64,000 bases of DNA from Prostheceraeus crozeri (lineage: Eukaryota > Platyhelminthes > Polycladida > Euryleptidae). The translations under genes and the position numbers were made by a program. Shown piece by piece: positions 35,541 to 46,560 of the stretch. Below the pieces are notes generated by a model. That model did no database searches, had not been told where the DNA came from, and worked only from the letters and a program-made list of their open reading frames with translations. Within the stretch, counting starts at the first letter, position 1; every line of letters starts with the position of its first letter. The DNA lies in assembly GCA_907163375.1 (NCBI GenBank), contig CAJQUW010000944.1:55940-119939 (forward strand), given 5' to 3'.

Positions 35541-36206
35541 CAGGGATGCGGAGTCCTATCATTTTGATAGGACTCCGACTCCGGGTGGCCAATATATAAA
35601 GCCTAGTTTTTGAAAAATTTGGTAATCTACATCATTGACTATTATAGGCTTACCTGAATCTATTTTTAGGGATCATTGTTGTATCAGTTGTCAATCGTTT
35701 TCGATGAAAGTTGATCAAATGTCGCTTTCAGTTGAATGCATGCGACTCGGCTCCTCCCATCTTGTTGATGTGTGCTTCACACGGGTTTTCCCCAGTCTCT
35801 ATCAGGCAAGAAATCCCCCAGCCTTCTCAAAAAAATATGAGTACTCTTTCAATTTAAATATGCCCTTTAGAGGACCCATCACACACGATTAACGTGAGGG
35901 TAGGAGGATAATGTTCTCAAACAAACTAGTATTTCATTTTTGTCTCTGATGTGACCTTTGGTGCGTAGGTGTGATCGAGGCTAGGAACTGAATCACCGAG
36001 TGAAAAGACAATCCTTTTTCACTATCACGGTTCATTCCCTCAACTATTACAAGCTTTGCATGCAGCAGTGTCTCTGTACTTTTGTTTGATGGAGAAAGTT
36101 GACATCAAGACAGTGACAGCTATGCACTAGGATAAATAATTTATTTGTAGACTTTTTTGTTGTAGATCATTTGATAGGACTCCGGGACTCCGACTCCGCA
36201 TCCCTG
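35541..36206 (+). mobile_element. hAT-type MITE, copy A
   Basis: The ends are CAGGGATGCGGAGTCC and GGACTCCGACTCCGCATCCC then TG. This is a CAGRG-type terminus as in hAT transposons. The 8-bp flanks CCTTTTAT and CCCTCTAT match at 6 of 8 positions, as expected for an aged hAT duplication. The subterminal region is a run of GGAGTC/GACTCC words. It is one of three copies in the window (also 37699 and 55135). A frame of about 60 codons at 35704-35892 is shared by all three. Confidence 0.85.
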
Positions 36207-36252
36207 CCCTCTATAATATTAAATATCTTTGGTTACCACTCTACCTAGCCTA

Positions 36253-37028
36253 CCCTGTGGGAACGAATCTTGCGAAAAACTGGCGAATGTCAGCTGCAGA
36301 ATATCATGCTAGAGTTCAGTCATATTTGCGGGATATTCGCTGGCGAAGTTCGCCAGCGACAATTCGCGCTCTATATGTTACCTTTTACTTTTGACTTTCT
36401 CTCTTATTTTCTTTAGTAATCCGCCTCTACAGCCGAGGGTCTATTCTCTCCCTCACCTCCTCACTATCCCCCACTAATGGCTAATCTATCAAAGAAATAA
36501 ATGCAGACTATCATTCATTGATAATGATTAAAATATAGAGAATCCGCATATATCAATTTTCATAACATCTCTTGACATTCAATAATTTACAACAATGATA
36601 AATATTTGAATAATGTCATAGTATTTACTGCGACATTTATGGAAGATAAATACTGTTTTTAGTTTAAGCCTTCGTGAATTAAAAAAAGATCCCTTTTTAT
36701 CAGATCAGACTGAGTATACAATATATTTTCATGTGAAGGTAATATACGAACATTACTACTTACCACAAATTAGTTGCTACAATATCCACGATTTCGCTGG
36801 CTGGCGAAAAATCAGCTCGCATTAGTAACCAAATATCTACCAACCAATTATAGCAACTTTTTCGCCACTTGTCGTTTTTTAATTTTACACATGTTTTTGG
36901 ATAAATTATGACCATTTTCACATGCGGAGATAGTTTTTACACGAAAATGAACCTTTAAAAAAATTATCCACAAAATCGCTACCTCGCCAGATAATCTGTT
37001 GATATTAGCAAGATGCGTTCCCACAGGG
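36253..37028. mobile_element. TIR element flanked by TA (about 776 bp)
   Basis: The left end CCCTGTGGGAACGAATCTTG then C is mirrored by GCAAGATGCGTTCCCACAGG then G, with TA on both sides (36251-36252 and 37029-37030). CTGGCGAA/TTCGCCAG words cluster just inside both ends. The flanks ('ccactctacctagcc' and 'cctactctatg') look like the R3 right terminus, so it appears inserted in an R3 copy. It has no ORF. Confidence 0.85.
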
Positions 37029-37139
37029 TACCTACTCTATGTCTCCAAGGATGTCAAGACACGCAGGATCTTTAAAATACAATCATTCCTTCTGTATTAC
37101 TTAAACATGATCAGTCAATTTCGAGGTACATTATTCAAA

Positions 37140-37698
37140 ACCATAAAGTAATATAGGTAGTGTTGACTCAAAAAGTATCTGTATACATGTACAGTGAAAA
37201 CTTTTATATCAAAAGATTCAGTTTTTTGCGGAGATTACGTTCCCGTGGTCCAAAAAATTATTTGAGCACTTTTGAAAAAAGTCAAAATTTGCTTATTTAT
37301 AAACTACCGAGATGACTCTCCTATATCATAGTATGAAACAAGTTGGATATCAAAAGGAATGAATATTTGCTGAAAAGCATCATAGCTATGCGGAAATCAA
37401 GCTCATTATCAAGGGAATCTCATGAATTGTATAATAATGAAAGTCTTCATGAAAAAATCGCGATCGTATTCGCGCTTTCTTGGCTAGAATTTCAAGTTTT
37501 AATTCAATTTTCATCGGCATGGCTTTATGATTCAATAAATTCATGTTTAATTTCTTGAATCTGAACAGCTATGCAAACCCATTCACATCTTTCAAAGTGA
37601 ATTGAAATCATTGTCTTTGATTCTGCTATTTTACTCTTCCATTCACGATGTCTGTGACATATGATCACGTTTAAGAAAATACTCTTGAGGTTGAGCAT
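37140..37698 (+). mobile_element. R3 palindrome, left arm
   Basis: This arm of roughly 500 bp (CCATAAAGTAATATAGGTAG to about CATTGTCTTTGATTCTG near 37625) returns almost base for base in reverse at 38415-38925. Single-base changes are few, so the palindrome is young or kept alike by gene conversion. The last 70 bp (TAAGAAAATACTCTTGAGGT and so on) belong to R3 but are missing from the other arm. A hAT MITE starts at 37699. No protein is encoded. Confidence 0.8.
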
Positions 37699-38414
37699 CA
37701 GGGATGCGGAGTCCGAGTCGGACTCCCGGAGTCCTATCATTTTTGCTGGAGTCGGAGTGCTATCAAATGATAGGACTCCAGACTCCGGCCTAAGACCCGA
37801 AACATAATACAAACAGATTATTTATCCTAGTGCATAGCTGTCACTGTCTTGATGTCAACTTTCTCCATCAAACAAAAGTACAGAGACACTGCTGCATGCA
37901 AAGCCTGTAATAGTTGAGGGAATGAACCGTGATAGTGAAAAAGGATTGCCTTTTCACTCGGTGATTTAGTAGAGAAGACAAGCCTTCCTAGCCTCGATCA
38001 CACCTACGCACCAAAGGTCACATCAGAGACAAAAATGAAATACTAGTTTGTTTGAGAACATTATCCTCCTACCCTCACGTTAATCGTGTGTGATGGGTCC
38101 TCTAAAGCGCATATTTAAATTGAAAGAGTACTCATATTTTTTTGAGAAGGATGGGGGATTTCTTGCCTGATAGAGACTGGGGAAAACCCGTGTGAAGCAC
38201 ACATCAAGAAGATGGGAGGAGCCGAGTCGCATGCATCCAACTGAAAGCGACATTTGATCAACTTTCATCGAAAACGATTGACAACTGATACATCAATGAT
38301 CCCTAAAAATAGGTTCAGGTAAGCTTATAATGATCTATGAGGCTACCAGTAAATTTTTGAACAAAGGCTTTATATATTGGCCACCCGGAGTCGGAGTCGG
38401 AGTCCTATCAAAAG
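37699..38414 (-). mobile_element. hAT-type MITE, copy B, between palindrome arms
   Basis: It begins CAGGGATGCGGAGTCCGAGT and carries the same body as copies A and C, in minus orientation. The right end stops within GGAGTCGGAGTCGGAGTCCT then ATCAAAAG and lacks the GCATCCCTG terminus, so it is truncated on that side. No 8-bp duplication is found. The shared frame of about 62 codons is at 38268-38080 (-). Confidence 0.78.
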
Positions 38415-38930
38415 CAACAGAATCAAAGACAAGGATTTAAATCAGCTTTGAAAGATGTAATGGGTCCACATCAGTATTCAGATTCAAGAAATTAAACATG
38501 AATTTAGCAAAGGGAGTTTAGTGAATCATTAAATCATGCCGGTGAAAATAGAATTAAAACTTGAAATTCTAGCCAAGAAAGCGCGAATACGATCGCGATT
38601 TTTTCATGAAGACTTTCATTATTATACAATTCATGAGATTCCCTTGATAATGAGCTTGATTTCCGCATAGCTATGATGCTTTTCAGCAAATATTCATTCC
38701 TTTTGATATCCAACTTGTTTCATACTATGATATAGGAGAGTCATCTCGGTAGTTTATAAATAAGCAAATTTTGACTTTTTTCAAAAGTGCTCAAATAATT
38801 TTTTGGACCACGGGAACGTAATCTCCGCAAAAAACTGAATCTTTTGATATAAAAGTTTTCACTGTACATGTATACAGATAATTTTTTGAGTCAACACCAC
38901 CTATATATCCCTACTCTATGGTCGGCACAC
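38415..38930 (-). mobile_element. R3 palindrome, right arm
   Basis: Reverse complement of 37140-37630, ending ATATATCCCTACTCTATGG, a more complete R3 terminus than the left arm has. Shared blocks include GCGAATACGATCGCGATTTT, TCCGCATAGCTATGATGCTT and GATATAGGAGAGTCATCTCG. Confidence 0.8.
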
Positions 38931-39330
38931 TTCTTAATTGCTCTTTCAGTGGCAGGCAGGCAGGCATGTCTGGCTTGTGATATGATCACGATCAAGAAAA
39001 TGCTTTTGGAAAGTACTTTTATTTCTGTGGCTGATCATGTTTAAGTAGTCACCCACCGATCTCCTAAATTAATAAACATTACATCTCTAAGGTTGACATG
39101 GCGAGTGGGATCTGTAAAGTGCTATTCATCCTTCTCTTTTTCCATAATGATCAGTGAAATCTGTGTACATCAAAGGTGTACATGTACATAGATTCTGCAA
39201 AGTATTCTGCATATCTCACGATTGCTACTGCATGGGTCTCAGTGCGAATCCATTCAATGACAAACTGCACACTTATTGGGGATAAAATAATTCTGAGTCT
39301 CTAGTCCAGCTAATATATTTGCTCCATGGC
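38931..39330 (+). mobile_element. R3 family, right-half fragment
   Basis: Blocks such as GTGATATGATCACGATCAAG, then AAAATGCTTTTGG, ATAAACATTACATCTC and CATAATGATCAGTGAAATCT follow the order of the R3 right half, with more divergence than the palindrome arms. It ends near 39330 in unassigned sequence. Confidence 0.5.
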
Positions 39331-39811
39331 TTGCTCATGATGCCTAGTTATGGTGCTGATAGATATATAGACATCAGATCATAATGTTTACAGTAGGTTG
39401 TAGACAGTACAGCGATATATGTGCTTTAGGGCGAACATGTGCACAAAAGAACACATCTTCCATGTTGTCTTTAGACATCAAATGGAATTTTTCTCCAATT
39501 AATTAGCAACAACTAGATTTACATGGTTCGTCATGTGGGAGAATATGTAATCTACAATGAAATAGTGCACGCATCACTACATTCACAGACATCGAACATT
39601 AATCATTAAGGTCTTAACCTAGTTGTTGTTGTCCGATGTCTATGACTACATTAGTTTGAAATTAGGTCAATAATACCATGTTTTTAATTTCAGTGTGCAA
39701 GCAACAAAAACTGTTCTTTATCAGCGAGAATGTCATAATTTTTGACTAAAATGTCATCAGAATTATGATTTCCTGATTTCCATGATGATTCCCTGACTCA
39801 CTTAGACGTGT

Positions 39812-39826
39812 TTGTCCATGGTAACA
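39812..39826 (+). promoter_or_regulatory. X-box-like (RFX) site upstream of profilin-4
   Basis: TTGTCCATGGTAACA holds a perfect RGYAAC half-site (GGTAAC) and a weaker left half (TTGTCC) at the usual 2-bp spacing. It lies about 65-80 bp before the start codon. RFX factors drive cilia and sperm genes through X-boxes, and profilin-4 is testis-enriched in mammals, so the site makes sense. It is an inference from motif and position. Confidence 0.45.
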
Positions 39827-39890
39827 CCAATAATCCGTAGTAACAAATAAACACAGTAGATTCAAACTTTCGTGTGTATTGGAGAAAGTC

Positions 39891-40277
39891 ATGAATCAGC
39901 TACAATCCTTGTTGCACGAAGCCCTGATTGAAACTAGACATGTGTCAAACTGTGCTATAATTCGCCGCAAAGATTCTACAATTCGAGCTTCATCGGTTGG
40001 TTTCAATCTCTTTCCAGAACAAGTTCAGTCCTTGATAGAAGCATTCAAAAATCCTCCACAGACTAGAGAGGATGGTGTTTTATTTGAAAATAAACTTTAT
40101 AGATGCATAAGGGCAGACAAGAATGCTATTTACGCGAAATCAAGCAAACGCGGTCTTATAATGGTGCGGACTAACACACTTTTGATCGTTGCAACCTACA
40201 GTGACTCGATGCACCCTAGCATATGTGTGGAAGCATGTGAAAAGTTAGCAGATTACTTTAAGGAAAAGGGAAAGTAG
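39891..40277 (+). CDS. PFN4: Profilin-4
   Basis: A 128-residue profilin-fold protein, close in length to mammalian profilin-4 (129). It starts MNQLQSLLHEALIETRHV and keeps family blocks GFNLFPEQVQSLIEAF, LYRCIRADKNAIYAK, GLIMVRTNTLLIVATY, and the end CVEACEKLADYFKEKGK. Profilin-4 is a divergent profilin reported to bind phospholipids more than actin or poly-proline, with a role in sperm development. The frame is open four codons further upstream but begins there with TTG; the ATG at 39891 matches the known N-terminus. The whole coding region is one exon, whereas I recall several coding exons in mammals. There are no stops or shifts. It could be an old retrocopy or an intron-poor lineage form. 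An X-box-like site upstream suggests it has a promoter. Confidence 0.93.
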   Translation: MNQLQSLLHEALIETRHVSNCAIIRRKDSTIRASSVGFNLFPEQVQSLIEAFKNPPQTREDGVLFENKLYRCIRADKNAIYAKSSKRGLIMVRTNTLLIVATYSDSMHPSICVEACEKLADYFKEKGK

Positions 40278-40690
40278 AAATTTTGTATATATTTTGTGAA
40301 ACAAGAAGATTTGAAAAAAGAATTTCTACCTACTTTCTCTTTTTAATTAGTCTTGGGCGGCACTTAGTCTGTTTTTCATTACTTTGGAGTTCAGGTGAAG
40401 ACTTTTGTTAGGCCGTCCGTGCATGAAAATGTGAACAAGGTTTGACACTTTGAAGTCATGCGTTCATTGTATGTACAACTCAAGAAAATGTATTACTGTC
40501 GGGGTCCAGTTGAGGCTCTACGGGAAGATGACGTATCACAGCTGCCGAAGATGTGGTTCAAAATATTTGAACAGATGGTGGGCCAACACCGACTCCAAAA
40601 TGTCGCTTTGGGTGCACTAATAAACAATTGATGTAGGACAGTAAAGTTAAGTAAACCATTTGTCCGACAGCAGCGGAATTAGTTCTGAGA
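40278..40690. other. 3' flank of profilin-4
   Basis: No poly(A) tract that would mark a retrocopy, and no clear AATAAA. From about 40430 the sequence may already belong to the Penelope-like fragment that follows. Confidence 0.4.
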
Positions 40691-40734
40691 AAATTCTAGA
40701 CTACGTACATAGGCTTGTTCCGCGGGATTACTTA

Positions 40735-41100
40735 ATATTTCATGCAGCTAACATGGGTTCCAATATGTTGGGAAAACTACTCAATCTTAAGATGCTAGAC
40801 TGAATGGTCAACGTCACCATGCATCCTCAAACATACTACTTTTCGTTGTGAGTACATCAGGCAAGAAGGTCATAATTTTTGCAATCTTGGATTACAAATT
40901 ATAGACCATGTTGAGTCCACCTTTTTAGATAACTCTGATCCTAGAGACCCTAGGGAACTTCTTAAGAAAGAAGATTTTGGACAAAAACACTGTACAATCT
41001 TGCCACTTGGCTTAAAACATAGACTTCAAGGTTTTGGCTGTGTCTCTAAAACCTCCCTACACAAGCACTACGTCGTCTCCAGTCATTAGAGGGCCTAGTC
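40735..41100 (+). pseudogene. Penelope-like GIY-YIG endonuclease fragment A
   Basis: The plus strand, with several frame breaks, reads GFQYVGKTTQS, then ARLNGQRHHASS, and further on a decayed FLRKKILDKN / W-L-K-H-R-L-Q-G region. This is the YIG part and C-terminal half of a PLE endonuclease. It resembles fragment B at 42530-42900, so both come from related PLEs. No RT is seen nearby on this side. Confidence 0.7.
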
Positions 41101-42400
41101 ACATGAATCACCGTAATAAGAAACATGTCTCAAGGTGAAAATAGGGACCCACAGAGAAATTCATTCTCAAAGGGGCACGGGTCAGTTTAGAAAATTGAAT
41201 GCACTTGTGAGGACTTATTGGAAAACGCCGGATTTTCACAAAACTCTTGTCCTCGGACTTATGAATAATTTAATGGAAACTGATCGGATTATATGGCAGC
41301 GATGTGTTGCCAGAAAGATCTCGTAGAACTTCTTTTCACACATACATCAATTTATCGATTATGCCTTTCTCTTTCTGCCCTTTTGTGATAGCGTCCGTCT
41401 AAGTCTCGGCCACTTAACTGCAGCAAAGAATTCTGCTCTTTTCCTGGCTATCCCGGGAAACAGCATAGCTAGTATTTGTTGTAGAAATGTATAGTGGAGA
41501 TCAGCTGATTATCTTATAGGCATGCGGAGTCTTTTCTTGAGTTGTTAGCCTACTGATGATGATTATCTCGGTGGGTTCTTCCCGTCATTACAAGAGTGAC
41601 TCTTCTGAAGTACTTAGAAGCTCTTAAGAATTAGAGATTCATTTTACCTCATCAACAATTTCTGGTCAACTCTGCATTAAAAAATAAGCAAGTTGAATCT
41701 ACAGTGCTCAAATGTGAAGTCAAGTTAAAATCGCAGATTTTTAGTAAAAAACTTCGTGGAATTTAAGTATTAAATAAGACTTGCTTACTATTCCCTGTAT
41801 TAAAGTGCTTGCTAAGCAGTCGGTGTGCAGCGGGCGCGCATGAAGGAGGGAAACCCACGATCTCTGTCAATATACTATTTAGAGTATTTAAGAGATTGTT
41901 CTATGATCTCAACGTGATAAGTTCAAAAAACATACAAAAATCAAATCAGTGATGATTCTTTTCAGTTTGCATCGGATCGATTTCACAAATAACACTGTGT
42001 TTGGGCAGATTTTATGGCAATTAGGTTGTGAACACAGCTTCTCGCAACATCCATCCTATTTCTGGCAGATTTTCAAATTTCTGCCTATTAACTGATGTCC
42101 ACTAATTTTTTGATTGATATTATCTTCAACTAACCGTTTTCCCCATAATAGTGATCATGTTGCTACGAAGTTAAAATAAAGAAGTTCCTTAAGATTGCAG
42201 AACCACACGTAGAGCAAAATTACAGTCACTCTTTCAGAAGTGATCTTTTCAGAAGTATGTCTTTCAGCATGATGTCGACAGAAGAGTCGGGGTGGAGTCG
42301 ATGACGATAGCACTGCAAAATGATCGGACCTATGTCCGCCTCAGCGAGGCAGCCCCTCGTCAATAGGTTGCAGTCCGGCCTGTTGCCCTTGCACTTTGAG
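41101..42400. other. Unassigned, possibly PLE-derived
   Basis: No clear domain. It lies between two PLE endonuclease fragments and may be decayed element sequence, but I cannot show this. Confidence 0.35.
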
Positions 42401-42529
42401 AGCACACAGTCCTAGAATTTTGCTTTATTCGACAAGGGGTAACATTAAAACTTTGCTTGCTTTCTTGCTTTCCCACTTGCGGCTTCTAGATTTAAGTACC
42501 ATTACCCCTACAGTATTAAGAAAAAAGCT

Positions 42530-42900
42530 TATGCAGCCGACAGCACAAGTGTTTTTTCTATTGACAGTTGTAATAGAAAGGATTGTTTGTTTTGTAGGTC
42601 CATACATAAATCTTCCTTTTTCGTCTCAAACACCACTAGAAATGCTTTTGCAAATCCAGCTTTGTAATCTATCTCATTTCTTGCTGCGAATGTGGGTTCC
42701 AATATGTTGGCAAGACTACCCAATCTCTAAATGCCAGATTGAATGGTCACGATCACCATGCATCCTCAAAACCCACTACTTTCCTTTATGAGCACTTTAG
42801 GCAAGATGGTCACACAGAATTCGATTCATATGCGCGCGCTTCCGTTTCCTAGAAAGGAAGAATTGTATGCAACCTTAATATCGAAATGGCACATCACAGA
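42530..42900 (+). pseudogene. Penelope-like GIY-YIG endonuclease fragment B
   Basis: Frames read SIDSCNRKDCLFCRSIHKSS (Cys-rich linker), then after a shift ECGFQYVGKTTQSL-like codons at about 42690-42720, and NGHDHHASSKP and YEHFRQDGHTEFDSY. This is the CxxC linker plus GIY-YIG core of a PLE. Frameshifts and a changed start show decay. Confidence 0.75.
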
Positions 42901-43129
42901 ATTAGACAACTTGCTCCTTCTCGAATGGATCATTCGTGTATCACTATTGGAATGCTATTGGAAATGGCAAACAATAAGCTGTCAGCAGAGCACAACAGAG
43001 CCAGTGAGAGATGCGTACGTGCTGTGATATTACTTCGCACACACCAAAACGCACATTGATGCCTGGCTTCGATTCAGTGTATGCACTAAACAGTGAGAAA
43101 TGCGGAGGAGAGGATGTGAAATCATCAAG

Positions 43130-43350
43130 TGAACTAATTTTCGTACGCCTGCTACTTTTTTAATAATGATCGGAAGGGCCAACATTATGGAGAAAACTTG
43201 TGCGCAATGATCTGAATTCTTCGAATCTGAAAGAATTTTTTGTCAATCGAAGCACTTTGCTGGAACTCACATTAATCCGCAAGCGACGCACGACTTTTTT
43301 CCTATCTCTGTAAGGTATAAGGAATTCCTTTTTGCCCACTTAATAGGTTC
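43130..43350. repeat. Dispersed repeat, copy 2
   Basis: Matches 420-620 in the same orientation, including the gcgcaatgatctgaattctt block and cctatctctgtaag, with about 35 extra bp (43240-43275) not in copy 1. It lies between PLE fragments, so it may be the untranslated end of such an element. Confidence 0.6.
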
Positions 43351-43573
43351 CTCGATGTTCCGTCAATTTCGTATTAATCACACTTCTAGAAAACCGAAGC
43401 AGATAAACAAAATATTTAATTCTGTGTTCCAACATGTTTACGAATTTTACATCACTGTGAAATCTTCAAGTCGTACCACACTTAAGCAAATTCTTTCTTT
43501 TACTCTGAGTAGGCCTGGTACCTGCTGATATCTAGTTGACTCCTTCTGTTCGAGATTCTTAAAAGTCGAATAT

Positions 43574-45914
43574 ATGGTTGATGAGGTCGACAGGGAAGTT
43601 AGTATTATCTCCTTTGAGTGCAAAGAAGTGGATCTCTTAAAAGTTACTTCTATTTTCACTTATTCCCATGTTAGTAGTATGCTGCCTAATCCAATTCGCA
43701 GTAAAATTCCGCTGCAAATCTTCCACAAATACACCACCCATATAGTAAGGAAACTTTTCAATTACAACCAAGTTTTAAAGAATATTTCAATTGATGAAAT
43801 CAAAGAATTCATTAACAAACCTTGTCTTTGTTCCAATTATATCTTCTAGTCCGGCAGCCAGAACGAGTTTCTGCAGGGAACGAGGCCGAAAGTGAGACCT
43901 TCACAGAATGATGTAAACCCCATGCCTACTACGAATCGGCACGTCTGCCGAGTTCTAGTGAGTTCCTCTTCTTGTCAGACAGGATAATAGAAAAACACAT
44001 GTAAATCCAATGGGATGCAGATTGCAGTTTTTGGCAAAAATGAAATTTTCTATGTTTTCTCTGATTAAACGAAAAGTACTAAGGCCAGAGTCATAATTTT
44101 TGGCATAGAATGTCTTCAGGTCATTTCCTTTCATGTTCATGCACCCCTGTCTATAAAAAAAAGCACGTTTAGATTTGGCGAGCCTCTTAATGTTCGCGAA
44201 CACAAACATTTTTAGCAACTTTATTCACATTCAATCACATTCTCACATACATTGCCGATCAGGTGCATGATAAAAGTAAAATGCACATGATAGGGAATGA
44301 CCTGAAGACATTCTATGCCAAAAATTATGACTCTGGCCTTAGTACTTTTCGTTTAATCAGAGAAAACAGAAAATTTCATTTTTGTCAAAAACTGCAATCT
44401 GCATCCCATTGGATTTACATGTGTTTTTCTATTATCCTGTCTGACAAGAAGAGGAACTCACTAGAACTCGGCAGACGTGCCGATTCGTAGTAGGCATGGG
44501 GTTTACATCATTCTGTGAAGGTCTCACTTTCGGCCTCGTTCCCTGCAGAAACTCGTTCTGGCTGCCGGACTATTCTGCTACAAGTCCGCTTCACAAGTGG
44601 TTACCGGTGATTTGAGTATTATTTCCAACCCAAACCTTAAGGATTTGATTGCAAGGGGTGCCATTTATAGAGAGCCTATTCACAAGTATTGGGATTTTGT
44701 TAAAGTCAGCCTTAAAAATGCATTTGTTACCTTCATTGAAAAGTCATGTAGAATATACGCCCTTAAGAATTCAGACTTCTTCAATTGGCCTGAGACTGTT
44801 CTTAAGATCATTGGCAATCACATCTCCTTCCTAAGTGCTAACTAACTATCCATCCTTTCCTTCGCACGAGATACTAAGATCCAAAGAGTGTAGAAACTTC
44901 ATTTCAAACTTTCAGAAGGAATGTGTTATTTCTCTAGCAGATAAGGCCGCCATCAATTTTGTCATAGTGTGTAAGAAGTCATAAGTTGTCATAGTGCTAA
45001 TGTACCTTATTGTCCTCTTGAACGAACTAGGCTTTGACTTTGACAGTTTCAATGCTGTTGGTAATCAAACCTACGCACCAATAATCTCTTCCATTAATGA
45101 CATTATTGCCGAACAGTGCACCGCCCTCAATGATTCTTTTGTTATAACGGTTAAAGATAGGTTTATGCTTTTACCTAAACTCTTCTGGGTACCTAAGTTG
45201 CACAAGAATCCGTATAAAAGCAGATTCATACCTGGCGCCAGGAACAGCACCTCCAAAGATTTGACCTTACTAGTTAACAAAGGCTTTCAATTAGTCCGGG
45301 ACAAGTTTAGTAGTTATTGCCTTTCCATCAGGAATAATTCGGGTGTGAATACCTTCTGGAGCATTAACTCTTCTGGGAAATTTCTAGACAGTATGTCGGG
45401 CTACTCTTTGCAAGCTTATAACTTCTCCACACTCTATGCAAACCTTAATTTAAACCAGGTTGAGGACTCCTTGAGAGGGTTATATGTGACATTTATTTAG
45501 CAGTTCCAAGAGCATTGGATATTATAGAACATTCTTCTCGAACAAAAAGTATAGAGGATAGCACTGCAGGTGTAAAACCCAATTCCTCACTGCTGTTGAT
45601 TTTATCCTAGATAACACTTTACCTTCGGGGGACCTATCCTTACACAAATTCGGGGTATTCCTATGAGTGGGAATTCCAGTTAACTCTTGGCTGAACTCTT
45701 TTTAGCTTATAGGGAGTTCAGATTCGTGGCGGGTCTTCTTGCTAACAATAAATTTGGCTTGGCCAAACTTCTGTCTAGCACCACCAGGTACGTCGACGAC
45801 ATTTGTATACAGGGTAGATACCATACCTTGTCCGATATATTTTCAGAAAAAAAGCGGCAAATTTTCCAACTAATATTAATTGTATTTAGTAGACTATCAG
45901 AAAAATCATGTTAA
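43574..45914 (+). pseudogene. Third Penelope-like element, RT region, with nested foldback
   Basis: Before the foldback insertion the frame reads PLQIFHKYTTHIVRKLFNYN; after it, QVVTGDLSIISNPNLKDLI. These are one PLE N-terminal region cut by the element at 43849-44570. Downstream come KLFWVPKLHKNPYKSRFIPG (RT fingers with the PLE 'LHK' signature), FSTLYANLNLNQVEDSLRGL (palm motif A area, with the catalytic Asp not obvious), then LFLAYREFRFVAGLL and TTRYVDDICIQGRYH (motif C, YVDD intact). Stops and shifts between blocks make it a pseudogene. The endonuclease end is missing beyond about 45914, where a transposase relic on the other strand begins. Confidence 0.82.
43849..44570. mobile_element. 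Foldback DNA element, copy 2, nested in a PLE
   Basis: The arms begin GTCCGGCAGCCAGAACGAGT and end with its complement at 44570. They are nearly perfect for about 300 bp. TA dinucleotides flank both ends (43847-43848 and 44571-44572). PLE coding sequence resumes on each side. The centre is the reverse complement of that in copy 1 at 18952-19672. Both arms show open frames reading NDLKTFYAKNYDSGLSTFRL on opposite strands. That is only the consequence of symmetry and is not a gene. Confidence 0.9.
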
Positions 45915-46560
45915 AATAATACTTACAATAAATTTTCAAAATGACGGTCATTTTGTTCAACACAAAGTTCACATCGATGAATGAAATTCCTACATGATTT
46001 TCTTATCATAGATATAGGGATCCTCGAGTTCCTTTTCAGTTTGAAGTTTGAGTGTTCATTGCTTTCGAAGCTGAATGAATACACTTTATTCTGGACATTA
46101 CTCACAGAAAGAAATCGCAGATGGTGAGGTCGGGAGATCTGGTGGGCTACGGAATTGGACCACCCCTTCCAATCCATCGGCTGTTCAACCGATCGTTAAG
46201 CAAGTTCCTTGTCTGGGTACTAAAATGGGGTGGAGCGTCATCTTGTTGGAAACACAGAGGTGCGGTGAGACCGGCGAACAATAACAGGGAACACTTCCTC
46301 GGTCAGAATGTCACAGTAGCGATCACTTGTCATGGGTTCTTCACTGATGTCCACTGCTATAATGCTTAAATGATATCGCGACGAATAGGGTCAGGCCCTT
46401 TGATCTTATGGGCACCTCGTCATAGACATGAGAATTGTCTGTCGCGTTGTAAGAATCATTGTGGCGATTTACTCCACCGGACATGTTAAATGTGCACTCA
46501 TCGGAGAAGATGACTTTGTTAGACAACTAACTCTCTCCACTGTTCTTTCGAAGGGTGGTT
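45915..46560 (-). pseudogene. IS630-Tc1-mariner-type transposase relic
   Basis: On the minus strand: KVIFSDECTFNMSGGVNRHN (first Asp), then near 46250-46210 CFQQDDAPPHFSTQTRNLLN (second Asp). Next is RWIGRGGPI and RSPDLTICDFFLW at about 46170-46110, with frameshifts between (third acid). The block order and wording match DDE transposases common in invertebrates, in which the target DNA is cut at TA. Stops and shifts abolish function. Terminal repeats were not found. Confidence 0.8.

Noticed and set aside
40500-40640. A coding exon reading EALREDDVSQLPKMWFKIFEQ
   Set aside because: Short, flanked by stops, no recognised family and no splice signals I trust; it may be part of the neighbouring PLE remains.
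43955-44490. Open frames in both arms of the foldback element (NDLKTFYAKNYDSG...)
   Set aside because: The same peptide appears on opposite strands only because the arms are mirror copies. Related frames are broken in the copy at 18952. No family match.
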